A program made the position numbers and the translations under genes. The notes beneath the pieces are model-generated. The model did not search any database, was not told the origin of the DNA, and saw only the letters and a list, made by a program, of their open reading frames with translations. Shown in pieces: positions 18,061-27,275 of a DNA stretch of 64,000 nucleotides; the first letter of the stretch is position 1; each line of letters begins with the position of its first letter. Origin of the DNA: Sphingobacterium mizutaii (GTDB taxonomy: Bacteria; Bacteroidota; Bacteroidia; Sphingobacteriales; Sphingobacteriaceae); NCBI RefSeq assembly GCF_900187125.1, contig NZ_LT906468.1, positions 3,844,001 through 3,908,000 of the forward strand. The letters run 5' to 3'.

Positions 18061-18141
18061 GTAGAAAATCATGTCCCCCTGAATACCCCAAAATCAAACA
18101 TTATCTTTTTGAAATTGTTTAATAAACTAAACACAGAAACT

Positions 18142-18324
18142 ATGAATAGATATATTGGATTTTTGGCACTGGCTCTGACAACTTCATTGTTCAGCAGCTG
18201 TTCGTTAATTGAAGGAATTTTTAAAGCAGGGATGTGGTGGGGTATCATCTTAGTGATCGGCGCCGTTGTCCTCGTAATATGGTTGATCTCAAAGTTATTT
18301 GGTGGACGGGGAGGAACCAATTAA
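18142..18324 (+). CDS. Small membrane-anchored lipoprotein
   Basis: A 60-aa protein starting at the ATG at 18142. A lipoprotein signal (MNRYIGFLALALTTSLFSSC, lipobox LFSSC, C20) is followed after about 10 residues by one hydrophobic helix (WWGIILVIGAVVLVIWLISKLF) and a basic-glycine tail GGRGGTN. An upstream in-frame ATG at 18043 would add 33 residues ahead of the signal sequence, running back into the repeat cluster, and is unlikely. The family resembles tiny Bacteroidota phosphatidate cytidylyltransferase-like or 'lipoprotein' entries with no known role. It is 65 nt upstream of the next secreted protein on the same strand. Confidence 0.6.
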   Translation: MNRYIGFLALALTTSLFSSCSLIEGIFKAGMWWGIILVIGAVVLVIWLISKLFGGRGGTN

Positions 18325-18389
18325 ACTTTAACTAAAATTTCATTATCATTTAATGCGAATATCAGTAACTTCCCATCAAAATTAATCAG

Positions 18390-18914
18390 ATGAACAAATT
18401 CATTTTGACCTTACTGATATTCGTAACTACTTATTATGCACAGGCTCAAGAGGGCTATCCTAGCCCGACTGACAAAGAAAACCTTCTATTCTACATCCAA
18501 CACAATCGCGGCAAGAACACATTCATCTATGACCTCAATAAGAATGGTCAAAATAAATTGGATGAAGATGATCCTGTCCGCGTTTATCGTCAATTATTTG
18601 ATAAGTCTGGAGAATTAAAACCGCTCACTGGTATCCAAAAAAACTTTGCCTATGGCATTGAGACCAGGGCCATCGACGATCGCACTTACGAATTAACGAT
18701 CGTATCGCTCCCAAGCCAGAAATTTTACCTGTATCTACCGCCCAAAGGAAAGCCCTATGTGGTGACTACGGTCAATGGACTTAAATTTAAGGTCAACAGG
18801 ATCTTCATTAGGCAGAGAGATGGAACCTCAGGATTGACCACCAAGGTCGATTACATCCTTTTTTATGGAACCTCCAAAAACAAAGAGGTTGTCGAAAAAC
18901 TTCTTATAGATTAA
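18390..18914 (+). CDS. Secreted DUF4833-like protein
   Basis: A 174-aa protein with an N-terminal signal peptide (MNKFILTLLIFVTTYYAQAQ). The mature part carries LFYIQHNRGKNTFIYDLN, a calcium-loop-like NKNGQNKLDEDDP segment, and VYRQLFDKSGELKPLTGIQKNFAYG. From memory this pattern fits the Bacteroidota family DUF4833, whose function is unknown. It is probably periplasmic. No enzyme motif is visible. Confidence 0.6.
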   Translation: MNKFILTLLIFVTTYYAQAQEGYPSPTDKENLLFYIQHNRGKNTFIYDLNKNGQNKLDEDDPVRVYRQLFDKSGELKPLTGIQKNFAYGIETRAIDDRTYELTIVSLPSQKFYLYLPPKGKPYVVTTVNGLKFKVNRIFIRQRDGTSGLTTKVDYILFYGTSKNKEVVEKLLID

Positions 18915-19032
18915 ATTATCCTTCCAAGATAGAAAAGAACAGCATTTTTCTGGCTTCCACCACATAGCACAGGATGGATATTTCATTTTTTTAACCGTAA
19001 TTTCGCTTGCAGCACCTAAATCTTAAATAATA

Positions 19033-20196
19033 ATGAGTGTAAAAATCAAGTATCCCTATAATCCAGGGTATCCTTCCGTAGCTGACTTAAAGAAAAGAGC
19101 GAAATGGCGCATTCCAAAATTTGCATTTGACTACCTGGAAGGCGGATGTAATGAAGAACTCAATTTGGCCAGAAATGAGAATGACTTTGATGACATCCTC
19201 TTAAAGCCCCAATATCTCCATGTTTCTGGCGATATCGATATGTCCGTAGAACTTTTCGGAAAAACATATTCAGCAGCTTTTGGCATTTCACCAATTGGCT
19301 TGCAGGGACTCATGTGGCCAAATGCTCCTGAAATTTTGGCTAAGGCAGCGGCAAAGAACAATGTGCCCTACATTCTGAGTACAGTATCTACCTCAAGCAT
19401 TGAAAGAATTGCCGAGGTTTCCAATGGCGAAGCCTGGTTCCAGCTCTATCACCCTACAGAAGATCGCCTGCGTGATGATATCCTGAACAGGTTAAAGGCT
19501 GTTGAATGTCCAGTGTTGGTAGTATTGGTGGATGTCCCGTCATTTGGGCTTCGCTATCGCGAAATCAAAAGTGGACTATCCATGCCACCTAAAATGAATA
19601 TCAGCAATATATTCCAAGCCATGATCTGCCCGGAATGGGGTATCAAAACCCTGAAGCATGGCATTCCTAATTTTGCCACCTTGCAGCCCTATATGGAAAA
19701 AGGCCTTGACCTATCCCAACTTGGGCAGTTCATGAACAAGACCTTCACCGGAAAAGTAAATATCCAAAAGGTTCAGGCTATCCGTGATATCTGGCAAGGT
19801 CCCCTAGTTTTGAAGGGCATCACGACCCAAGAAGATATGGAAGCTGCAATTTCTATCGGAGTAGATGGAGTTATTGTTTCCAATCATGGGGGTAGACAGA
19901 TTGATGCCGGCGAATCTTCAATCCATTCCCTAATTCGACTGACACAAAATACAAGCTATGCCAGCAAGGTTAAAATCATGTTGGATGGTGGTATCCGCTC
20001 AGGGGTAGATCTGGGAAGAGCCTATGCCGTAGGTTCTGACTTCAACTTTATGGGTAGACCATTTATGTATGGAGTAGGTGCCTTAGGCGATGAGGGCGCT
20101 GACCATACCATCAACATGTTTAAAGCCCAGCTTTATCAAGTCATGCAACAATTAAGTATCGAAAATATCAAACAGTTCCCATCGAGATTATTGTAA
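19033..20196 (+). CDS. FMN-dependent alpha-hydroxy-acid dehydrogenase/oxidase
   Basis: A 387-aa TIM-barrel flavoprotein of the lactate dehydrogenase/glycolate oxidase family. It has the N-terminal DLKKRAKWRIPKFAFDYLEGG, an FMN-binding TVSTSSIE-type segment, the active-site motif SNHGGRQID (base H285) and the phosphate-binding LDGGIRSGVDLGRAYAVG. It likely oxidises L-lactate or a related 2-hydroxy acid. With no lactate permease or regulator nearby, substrate and electron acceptor stay open. It stands alone between a secreted protein and a terminator. Confidence 0.85.
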   Translation: MSVKIKYPYNPGYPSVADLKKRAKWRIPKFAFDYLEGGCNEELNLARNENDFDDILLKPQYLHVSGDIDMSVELFGKTYSAAFGISPIGLQGLMWPNAPEILAKAAAKNNVPYILSTVSTSSIERIAEVSNGEAWFQLYHPTEDRLRDDILNRLKAVECPVLVVLVDVPSFGLRYREIKSGLSMPPKMNISNIFQAMICPEWGIKTLKHGIPNFATLQPYMEKGLDLSQLGQFMNKTFTGKVNIQKVQAIRDIWQGPLVLKGITTQEDMEAAISIGVDGVIVSNHGGRQIDAGESSIHSLIRLTQNTSYASKVKIMLDGGIRSGVDLGRAYAVGSDFNFMGRPFMYGVGALGDEGADHTINMFKAQLYQVMQQLSIENIKQFPSRLL

Positions 20197-20213
20197 CTCG
20201 ATAAGTTCTTGTA

Positions 20214-20249
20214 AAAAATAGGCTATAAACGATTTTATAGCCTATTTTT
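20214..20249 (+). terminator. Terminator after the hydroxy-acid dehydrogenase gene
   Basis: Sixteen-base arms (20214-20229 and 20234-20249) around a 4-nt loop, ending in a T run, 17 nt past the stop. Confidence 0.85.
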
Positions 20250-20342
20250 TTGTGCACAGCCCCATTTGATTTCGTTTTTTTGATGTACATTGGACAACTT
20301 TATGAAACAACCAATTCATAAAAATCGTTCAACCTAATCAAC

Positions 20343-22367
20343 ATGTTATTTAAACTTACGAACCTATTCTGGCTAATTTGCCTATTTTGTTTGCCTTGCC
20401 AACTCCTTCAAGCTCAAATCGAAGTTAAACTCAACAATAACCAAGAATTTAGATACGACCTAAAAAAAGGTAGTTTTTCATTATTACAGAACAAAAAGCC
20501 GGTATTTGAAAATGCCATTTCCTCCTATCAATTAAAAAACGGCTCCGTACAAGATGTTTCCTCATCCAACCCAAGAGCCTTAAAACAAAAATTCAAGGAC
20601 AATGCCGGATCGGGCATCTGCTATTCCATTGAACACCTAAACAAAAACGGGACTAAAGCGATCCAAAATTTTTACTTCTATGAGGGCAGTTCTTTTTTCG
20701 TCATGGAGCTTGTTTTGAAGGGAAAGAATATCAGCTCTAATTCCTTATCTCCATTCCATTTAAAAGGACAAAACCTACTTCCGGGTAAAAACCTAAGCTC
20801 AGTCTTTGTTCCTTTTGACAATGACACCTTTATCGAATATAAACAACAGGATCTTGATTCTGAACCCTATGAAAGTTCTGAATTGGGAATATTATATGAT
20901 CAAAATGATCAAACTGGTTTCTTGACCGCCTCTTTGGATCAATCTACTTGGAAGACTGGAATCCTCGCCAAGCAAGAAAATCAGCAAACTGACTTGGAAG
21001 TAAAAAATGGTTTTGTAAATGCAAGCATAACCCGTGATTCCATGGAGCATGGGTACATCTCGGGAAATCAAATAAACTCTTCCAAAATCCTCATATCCTA
21101 TTCAAAAAATTGGCAAGATGGATTGGATGAATTTGCAAAATTCCAAAGGAAACTTTTCCCAAGTAACCTCAAACCATGGACGGATGGTACTCCTGTAGGC
21201 TGGAACAGCTGGGGCGTAATCCAGACCAAGCTATCCTGGGAAAATGCAATCGCAACGGTTGATTATTTCAAGGACAGATTGCCACGATTCAGAAATGAAA
21301 ACGGAAAAGCCTATATAGACTTAGATTCTTTCTGGGACAATATGGTACCCGGTGGAATGGCTGGGGATTACAGCAAATTAAAGGAGTTTGCAGAGTACTG
21401 CAAAACTGCCGGATTGGAACCCGGTGTGTATTGGGCTCCATTTACAGATTGGGGACATGGTTCTGGACCCGATCGAAAAGCCGAGGGATCGGATTATACC
21501 TTTGGAGAAATGTGGACCAAGACCAGTGCTGGATACCATGACCTTGATGGTGGAAGAGCCTTAGACCCGACCCATCCCGGAACACAGGCCAGGATGAAAT
21601 TTATCCTCGGAAAATTAAAGGAATGCGGATTCAAGATGATCAAGATCGACTTCCTATCCCATGCAGCTATTGAATCGAGTAAGTTCCATAACCCGAATAT
21701 CAAAACCGGGATGCAGGCCTATGCAGTTGGAATGAGATACTTAAATGAACTCTTAGATAATCAGATGTTGATCTATGCAGCCATCTCCCCTTCCCTAGCC
21801 ACATACAAGTATGCCCACATGCGTAGGATTGCCTGCGATGCTTGGAAGACCATCGATCAAACCGCTTACACCCTCAACTCCTTGACTTTTGGCTTCTGGC
21901 AAACCTATCTCTACGATTATATCGATGCTGACCATTTGGTATTTACCGGCGAATCACATGATGTCAATGTAGCGAGGTTCCTTTCGGGGGTAGTTGCAGG
22001 CCCGCTGATCCTTGGCGATGATTTTTCCCAAAATGAAGAGTGGCATAGCGTCATGGAACCCATCCTACAAAACCAAGAAATATTGAACATCATAAAAAAT
22101 GGAAAAAGCTTTAGACCCCTTCCAATCATGCAGGATAATAGAACCAGCAATGTATTTCTAAAACGCGAAGGGAACAAAGCCTATCTGATTGCATTCAACT
22201 TTAAGGAAGGAAATGCACATTTTGATATCGACCTGAAAAACTTGGGCCTTACTGGAAACTACAACATATTGGATTTGATCAATAATCAGGAAAGTAAGGT
22301 AGGATCCAAGATGGAACTTGAATTTGAAAGCATTGGAGCTAAGATTTTTAAACTAGAGAAGGAATAG
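20343..22367 (+). CDS. Secreted alpha-galactosidase-like glycoside hydrolase (clan GH-D)
   Basis: A 674-aa enzyme with a signal peptide (hydrophobic LFWLICLFCLPCQLL, cleavage near LQAQ). An N-terminal beta-sandwich is followed by a TIM barrel opening with PVGWNSWG, characteristic of GH27/GH36 enzymes. The likely nucleophile is D436 in MIKIDFLS, and D499 in IACDAW is a candidate acid/base. A small C-terminal beta domain ends the protein. It should release alpha-galactosyl residues in the periplasm. There is no SusC/SusD pair next to it, so it is not part of a classic polysaccharide-utilisation locus here. GH36 versus another clan member is uncertain. Confidence 0.72.
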   Translation: MLFKLTNLFWLICLFCLPCQLLQAQIEVKLNNNQEFRYDLKKGSFSLLQNKKPVFENAISSYQLKNGSVQDVSSSNPRALKQKFKDNAGSGICYSIEHLNKNGTKAIQNFYFYEGSSFFVMELVLKGKNISSNSLSPFHLKGQNLLPGKNLSSVFVPFDNDTFIEYKQQDLDSEPYESSELGILYDQNDQTGFLTASLDQSTWKTGILAKQENQQTDLEVKNGFVNASITRDSMEHGYISGNQINSSKILISYSKNWQDGLDEFAKFQRKLFPSNLKPWTDGTPVGWNSWGVIQTKLSWENAIATVDYFKDRLPRFRNENGKAYIDLDSFWDNMVPGGMAGDYSKLKEFAEYCKTAGLEPGVYWAPFTDWGHGSGPDRKAEGSDYTFGEMWTKTSAGYHDLDGGRALDPTHPGTQARMKFILGKLKECGFKMIKIDFLSHAAIESSKFHNPNIKTGMQAYAVGMRYLNELLDNQMLIYAAISPSLATYKYAHMRRIACDAWKTIDQTAYTLNSLTFGFWQTYLYDYIDADHLVFTGESHDVNVARFLSGVVAGPLILGDDFSQNEEWHSVMEPILQNQEILNIIKNGKSFRPLPIMQDNRTSNVFLKREGNKAYLIAFNFKEGNAHFDIDLKNLGLTGNYNILDLINNQESKVGSKMELEFESIGAKIFKLEKE

Positions 22368-22402
22368 CTGTTTTCATCAAGAAACCATAGCCATCGTCAA
22401 TA

Positions 22403-22834
22403 TTACCTTTGCCGATCCATATAGGTTTTAATCAATAAAAGCAGATCGGAATAGCCCTTTTGAGACTTAATCATACCTATATCTTCATAAGTGGTGATAA
22501 AATCTCTAGTGGTTGCTTCTTGCATATAGATCTGTAAGGTAATCCTACAATCATTATCATTGATGGAATCCAATAGCACATTAATGGACAGTTTATAATC
22601 CTTTTTAAAGAGGTTATTGGTCCTAGAGAGATATCCTAATTGTATAAAACCCTCCTCACGATCCAATTTTTCAATGAAATAATCGTTCTCAAGCGCAAAT
22701 TGCTTGAGATGATCAAAGGTCTGGTCTTGGGTAAAACCTACTATATCTATTGACTTATTAAATTCTTGTGCATTAGCCTGAAAGGATAGAATAAAAAACG
22801 TCGCTAAAATAAGGATGTACTTGATCGTTTTCAT
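22403..22834 (-). CDS. Secreted protein of unknown function
   Basis: From the ATG at 22834 the product is 143 aa with a signal peptide (MKTIKYILILATFFILSFQANAQ); six extra upstream codons to 22852 would precede a normal signal and are unlikely. The mature part is mixed alpha/beta, with FDHLKQFALENDYFIEKLDREEGFIQLGY. It may resemble the DUF4468 or lipid-binding-like folds seen in Bacteroidota, but I cannot assign a family. It lies 54 nt downstream of uvrB in the opposite reading order (uvrB first), so it could be read through from that gene. Confidence 0.55.
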   Translation of the reverse strand: MKTIKYILILATFFILSFQANAQEFNKSIDIVGFTQDQTFDHLKQFALENDYFIEKLDREEGFIQLGYLSRTNNLFKKDYKLSINVLLDSINDNDCRITLQIYMQEATTRDFITTYEDIGMIKSQKGYSDLLLLIKTYMDRQR

Positions 22835-22888
22835 AATGGAGGATTTTCGCATTAGACCTCCACAGACTCTACAGGTTTAATAACAGCC

Positions 22889-24922
22889 TTACTTTCCTCC
22901 AAATTTTTCTTCGTAGGTTTTTTCTAAAGAGAACATTTCATCCCTCAATTTTGCTGCTTCCAAGAACTCCATTTCCTTGGCTGCTTTCTCCATACGTTTT
23001 CTGACAGTTTCAATCGCTTTCTTCATTTCCTTCTCACTCATATATTCGATCAATGGATCAGCCGCCACGGAAGCACCTGCTTCCGGCTCAATATAAGCCT
23101 TAGGTTCGCCTTTAAAGTCTGCCACGGAGGTTTGTTCCAAGATCTCCTCTTTGGTCTTCCCTACGGTCCTCGGCGTAATGCCATGCTCCAAGTTATAAGC
23201 AATCTGCTTATCCCTTCTCCGGTTGGTTTCATCAATGGTCACGCGCATACTATCCGTCATCTTATCCGCATACATGATCACCCGGCCTTTATCATTACGT
23301 GCCGCACGACCTATGGTCTGGATCAAGGATCTTTCCGAACGCAGGAAGCCTTCCTTATCTGCATCCAAGATGGCCACTAAGGTCACCTCTGGCAAGTCGA
23401 GTCCCTCCCTCAAAAGGTTTACTCCCACCAACACATCAAACTCGCCCAGACGCAATCCCCTTAAGATCTCCACCCTTTCCAAAGTCTTCACCTCAGAGTG
23501 GATATACCGAACCTTGATGTTCAATCGGGTCATGTATTTGGTCAACTCCTCTGCCATCCGTTTGGTCAAGGTCGTCGCCAATATCCTTCCCCCCTCTTTA
23601 ATTGTTTTATCAACTTGCTCCAAGAAATCGTCCACCTGATTGACTGCTGGTCTGACTTCCACAACCGGATCTAACAATCCAGTCGGACGGATAACCTGCT
23701 CTACCACCACCCCTTCGGTCTGTTGCAGTTCATAATCGCCTGGAGTCGCCGAAACATAGATGGTTTGGTTGGTTAAGGATTCAAATTCTGGGAAGTTCAG
23801 TGGACGGTTATCCAATGCTGCTGGCAAACGGAAACCATGTTCTACCAAGGAAATCTTTCTGGATCGGTCACCTCCATACATCGCACGCAGTTGTGGAATG
23901 GTCACATGGCTCTCATCGATCACCAATAAATAATCCTCTGGGAAATAATCCAACAAACAGAACGGACGCATTCCTGGATCCCGGCCATCAAAGAAACGAG
24001 AATAGTTCTCGATCCCTGAACAGTAACCTAACTCCCGCATCATCTCTAAGTCGTAATTCACCCTTTCCTCCAATCTTTTGGCCTCCAGCATTTTTCCTTC
24101 ATCCTCCAATTGGGTCTTTCTAGCAACTAGCTCATCCTGGATGGACCAAATGGACTGGGTAAATTTATCCTTTGGGGTCACGAAAAGATTCGCCGGAAAT
24201 AAAGCTAAGCTTTCATGTTTCTCCAAGGTCCTGCCCGAAACTGGGTCGATCTCACTCAGTTCATCGATCTCATCCCCGAAGAACGAAACTCGATAAGCTA
24301 CATCTAAATATGCTGGATAAACATCTATGGTATCGCCTTTTACGCGAAATGTTCCACGTTTAAATTCAGCCGTTGTACGTGCATAGAGGATCTCCACCAA
24401 CTTATGCAAGAATGCATTCCTAGAGATGGTGGTCCCAACACCAAAACGGAAAATTGATCTAGAAAAATCCTCTGGATTTCCCATACCGTAAATACAGGAA
24501 ACTGAGGAAACCACAATAACATCCCGTCTACCAGACATCAGGGCCGAGGTCGTTGCCAATCGCAGCTTTTCAATCTCCTCATTGATCGCCAAATCCTTCT
24601 CGATATAGGTATTGGTATGGGCAATAAAAGCTTCCGGCTGATAATAATCATAGTAAGACACAAAATAGTTCACCGCATTGTTCGGGAAAAATTGCTTGAA
24701 TTCTCCGTACAGCTGCGCCGCTAGTGTTTTATTATGGCTTAATATCAAGGTGGGCTTCTGGGTTTGCTGGATGACATTCGCTACGGTAAATGTCTTTCCC
24801 GAACCTGTAACCCCCAATAGGGTCTGATAGGTTTCGCCCTGATCCACGCCACTAACCAATTCTTTGATTGCTCCAGGCTGATCACCTGTTGGTTTATACT
24901 CTGATGTTAACTGAAATTTCAT
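22889..24922 (-). CDS. uvrB: Excinuclease ABC subunit B
   Basis: Damage-verifying helicase of nucleotide excision repair. From the ATG at 24922 (MKFQLTSEYKPTGDQP, 677 aa, usual length) it has Walker A GVTGSGKT (38-45) and the beta-hairpin region YYDYYQPEAFI. Helicase motifs include VIDESHVTIPQ, GVNLLREGLDLPEV and QTIGRAARN, and a C-terminal UVR domain (EMEFLEAAKLRDEMFSLE) binds UvrC. Upstream codons to 24940 are rejected because the family starts at this Met. UvrA and UvrC are not in the window. Confidence 0.95.
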   Translation of the reverse strand: MKFQLTSEYKPTGDQPGAIKELVSGVDQGETYQTLLGVTGSGKTFTVANVIQQTQKPTLILSHNKTLAAQLYGEFKQFFPNNAVNYFVSYYDYYQPEAFIAHTNTYIEKDLAINEEIEKLRLATTSALMSGRRDVIVVSSVSCIYGMGNPEDFSRSIFRFGVGTTISRNAFLHKLVEILYARTTAEFKRGTFRVKGDTIDVYPAYLDVAYRVSFFGDEIDELSEIDPVSGRTLEKHESLALFPANLFVTPKDKFTQSIWSIQDELVARKTQLEDEGKMLEAKRLEERVNYDLEMMRELGYCSGIENYSRFFDGRDPGMRPFCLLDYFPEDYLLVIDESHVTIPQLRAMYGGDRSRKISLVEHGFRLPAALDNRPLNFPEFESLTNQTIYVSATPGDYELQQTEGVVVEQVIRPTGLLDPVVEVRPAVNQVDDFLEQVDKTIKEGGRILATTLTKRMAEELTKYMTRLNIKVRYIHSEVKTLERVEILRGLRLGEFDVLVGVNLLREGLDLPEVTLVAILDADKEGFLRSERSLIQTIGRAARNDKGRVIMYADKMTDSMRVTIDETNRRRDKQIAYNLEHGITPRTVGKTKEEILEQTSVADFKGEPKAYIEPEAGASVAADPLIEYMSEKEMKKAIETVRKRMEKAAKEMEFLEAAKLRDEMFSLEKTYEEKFGGK

Positions 24923-25039
24923 AGAATGCCTTTCGTACACCTAAGTTATCAAATTTTATTCCCTTTATAGTTATCTGCCCTGCAAACAAACGAATCCGAA
25001 AAATTATTGTTATTTTGGTAGCTAACAAGACTTTTTGTC

Positions 25040-25684
25040 ATGGTCACTATTCTAACGAAACAAAACAGCATTGCAAACCATTTCTTAGCAGAACTAAGGG
25101 ATGTGAGGGTTCAAACAGACAGAATGCGATTCAGAAGGAATCTGGAACGCTTGGGCGAGGTCATGGCCTATGAAATCTCCAAAACCTTTGAATACAAATA
25201 TTCTGAAGTAGAAACTCCACTGGGTGTTGCCAATACCCATCTCATGAGCATACAACCTGTAATTGCAACCATTATCCGTGCAGGTCTACCCTTTCATCAA
25301 GGTCTGTTGAACTACTTTGATTCTGCGGACTCTGCATTTATTGCTGCTTATAGGCACACGAAGAAAAGTGGAGAGTTTGAGATCCACAAAAAATATCAGA
25401 ACACACCGAACCTGGATGGTAAGATCGTTATTATGGCCGACCCTATGCTGGCTACCGGACGCAGCCTGGTCTTATGCTGCAAGGACCTGATGAATGATTA
25501 TGATATCAAGGAATTACATATTGCCACGGTCATTGCGTCGGAAGAAGGCCTACAGCATGTTCAGGCGTTTTTGCCAGAGGTACAGATTTGGGTGGGCGCC
25601 GTGGACAATGAGCTGACGAGCAAGTCTTATATCGTCCCAGGACTGGGCGATGCCGGAGACCTGGCTTTTGGCAACAAAGAATAG
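25040..25684 (+). CDS. upp: Uracil phosphoribosyltransferase
   Basis: Pyrimidine salvage: uracil plus PRPP to UMP. The 214-aa protein has the PRPP-binding motif MADPMLATGRSL, the family segment IIRAGLPFHQGLLNYFDSADSAF, and a C-terminal IVPGLGDAGDLAFG that contacts uracil. It is divergent from uvrB. An alternative (PyrR-type bifunctional regulator) is unlikely because the C-terminal uracil loop matches Upp. Confidence 0.9.
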   Translation: MVTILTKQNSIANHFLAELRDVRVQTDRMRFRRNLERLGEVMAYEISKTFEYKYSEVETPLGVANTHLMSIQPVIATIIRAGLPFHQGLLNYFDSADSAFIAAYRHTKKSGEFEIHKKYQNTPNLDGKIVIMADPMLATGRSLVLCCKDLMNDYDIKELHIATVIASEEGLQHVQAFLPEVQIWVGAVDNELTSKSYIVPGLGDAGDLAFGNKE

Positions 25685-25786
25685 TTTAACCGCTAAAAAA
25701 GAAACAAATACTTAGCAATTTATTAACATATAACAATTAGATAATGAATCACATATCCGTAAATTTAATAAACAAATTTTCATACT

Positions 25787-26260
25787 ATGGAATGGCAAAA
25801 ATACAACGGAGAGACAATAAAACTTCCTTTATGGTCCGCAGTTGAGGAGACCATTGTAAAGGAGAAAGCTGCTGGCAATAAACTCAAGGTCTATATAGGT
25901 ACCGACTCCCAAGTCAAAAGAGGTACCGTCGAGTTTGCAACAGTCGTTGTCTTCCTCAGAGAACACCGAGGTGGTTTTATGTTCATCAGAAAGGACAAGA
26001 AAAGTCACAACATGACCATCAAAGAAAGAATGCTCTTAGAAGTTCAGCATTCGATTGAAACCGCTTACGAACTTTGCCCCCTCTTAGATCAATATCAAAT
26101 CGATCTGGAAGTCCACGCCGACATCAATACAAATCCAAATTTCCAATCCAATACCGCACTGAAGGAAGCCATGGGCTACATCCTAGGAATGGGTTTTATT
26201 TTTAAGGCTAAACCAGAATCCTTTGCCAGTACAAATTGCGCCAATAAATTGGTTCAATAA
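25787..26260 (+). CDS. RNase H-like YkuK-family protein (DUF458)
   Basis: A 157-aa protein with the YIGTDSQV strand-loop (D40) and a second acidic segment LEVHADINTNPNF, features of the YkuK/DUF458 group with an RNase H-like fold. Function is unestablished; a nuclease role is predicted for the family from fold alone. It is 102 nt downstream of upp on the same strand, with no terminator seen between, so co-transcription is possible. Confidence 0.7.
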   Translation: MEWQKYNGETIKLPLWSAVEETIVKEKAAGNKLKVYIGTDSQVKRGTVEFATVVVFLREHRGGFMFIRKDKKSHNMTIKERMLLEVQHSIETAYELCPLLDQYQIDLEVHADINTNPNFQSNTALKEAMGYILGMGFIFKAKPESFASTNCANKLVQ

Positions 26261-26660
26261 GCCTGCATAAAGGTTTCTTCGTAATTGAATCGCCACTTTA
26301 ATTACTTCCTGTAATTGAAGGATGCCAAACTTACCCTCTCATTTTTGATCTAATCCCTAGGTCAGTAAAAATCTTCTCCCCTAATTTTTCTTAAAGTCAA
26401 GCTGATCTCTTTCGCCTCCATCTATTCAATATTTCAGTAATCTATGCTGTTCCATTTGGACCTCATTCGAGACACATTCGAGAAATGCCGAACTGGACAG
26501 AATGCTGTCCGAATGATTCTCGAATGATTCTCGAACATGCCTCGAATAAAACCCCTATTTCCAAATGATGATTGACCCTTGCAATGGAATTTTTTCTGAC
26601 CATTATTTTTTAAAATGGATTAGAATGGGCACATTTATCAAAAATATCGAGATCTAGAGC
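26261..26660. other. 400-nt gap with a TCGAG/CTCGAA-rich foldback
   Basis: No gene or known RNA. Repeated ATTCGAGA and TCTCGAA(T/C) words cluster at 26464-26555. One foldback is clear: CATTCGAGA (26475-26483) with TCTCGAATG (26518-26526), and inside it GGACAG (26495-26500) with CTGTCC (26505-26510). A related word, CGAACATGCCnCGAAT, recurs at 54908-54922. Confidence 0.5.
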
Positions 26661-27263
26661 ATGCAGGACTTCCTACAGCAATTATATGAGCAGTTTCTGC
26701 TGACCTCTCCTTTGGAATGGTTGGCGACGATTACCGGTTTTCTTTGTGTTTATCTTGCCGCCAAGCAAAATATCTGGAATTGGCCGATCAGTATAATCTC
26801 CGTCCTGACCTACTTATACATCTTCTATCACAATAAGCTATATGGAGATTCTGTCCTGCAGATCTACTTTTTAGGGACAGCGATTTACGGTTGGTACTAC
26901 TGGAACAAAAGGGCGCATTCGGAAGAGCGACCCATCAGTTCATTCAACAGCAAACAGATGCTGATGACCATTGGATCCATTGCTGTCCTTTCAGCTATTT
27001 TGGGCTTGGTATTAGACCGTTTTACCGATACAGATGTACCCTATGCAGATGGATTCTGTACGGCAACCAGTTTTGTAGCACAGTTCCTGATGACGAGGAA
27101 AGTCTTGCAAAATTGGCTACTCTGGGTATTTGTAGACATCTGTTATATCCCTTTGTATTTCCACAAGGACTTGATCTTGACGGCTGTCCTCTATTTGGCA
27201 TTTGCCATTATCGCATGGAATGGGTACCGAGATTGGAAGAAAACCTATCAAAATTTTCAGTAA
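26661..27263 (+). CDS. pnuC: PnuC-family nicotinamide riboside transporter
   Basis: A 200-aa inner-membrane protein with about seven helices and the PnuC signature: SPLEWLATITGFLCVYLAAKQNIWNWPIS, then YFLGTAIYGWYYW, and late LLWVFVDICYIPLYFHKDL. PnuC carriers move nicotinamide riboside by facilitated diffusion trapped by phosphorylation. The next gene, 12 nt downstream, is a NadR-type kinase that would do this trapping. That supports NAD precursor uptake over the thiamine-type PnuT variant, and no TPP riboswitch is seen upstream. Confidence 0.87.
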   Translation: MQDFLQQLYEQFLLTSPLEWLATITGFLCVYLAAKQNIWNWPISIISVLTYLYIFYHNKLYGDSVLQIYFLGTAIYGWYYWNKRAHSEERPISSFNSKQMLMTIGSIAVLSAILGLVLDRFTDTDVPYADGFCTATSFVAQFLMTRKVLQNWLLWVFVDICYIPLYFHKDLILTAVLYLAFAIIAWNGYRDWKKTYQNFQ

Positions 27264-27275
27264 TATTGCCCTTCT

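Larger units (their letters stand above)
16856..18141. other. Gene-free repeat cluster of about 1.3 kb
   Basis: No convincing gene. The stretch is a mosaic of repeats and foldbacks, listed separately: a degenerate and a good copy of a palindrome-centred repeat, a GTGTCACACTGAGG module, an imperfect 67-bp inverted repeat, short CCCC-n-GGGG hairpins (for example 17682-17697 and 17733-17748), a long foldback at 17797-17986 and a 25-nt hairpin at 18036-18060. Several modules recur in the gap at 60.8-61.35 kb. Confidence 0.75.

Noticed and set aside
17711..18064. A 117-codon frame on the plus strand
   Set aside because: It runs through the foldback and hairpin repeats, has no recognisable domain or initiation context, and the inverted arms explain its composition.
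18043..18141. N-terminal extension of the small lipoprotein
   Set aside because: It would put 33 residues from the repeat cluster ahead of a complete lipoprotein signal peptide.
26261..26660. TPP or NAD riboswitch upstream of pnuC
   Set aside because: None of the conserved core words of either class is present in the gap.
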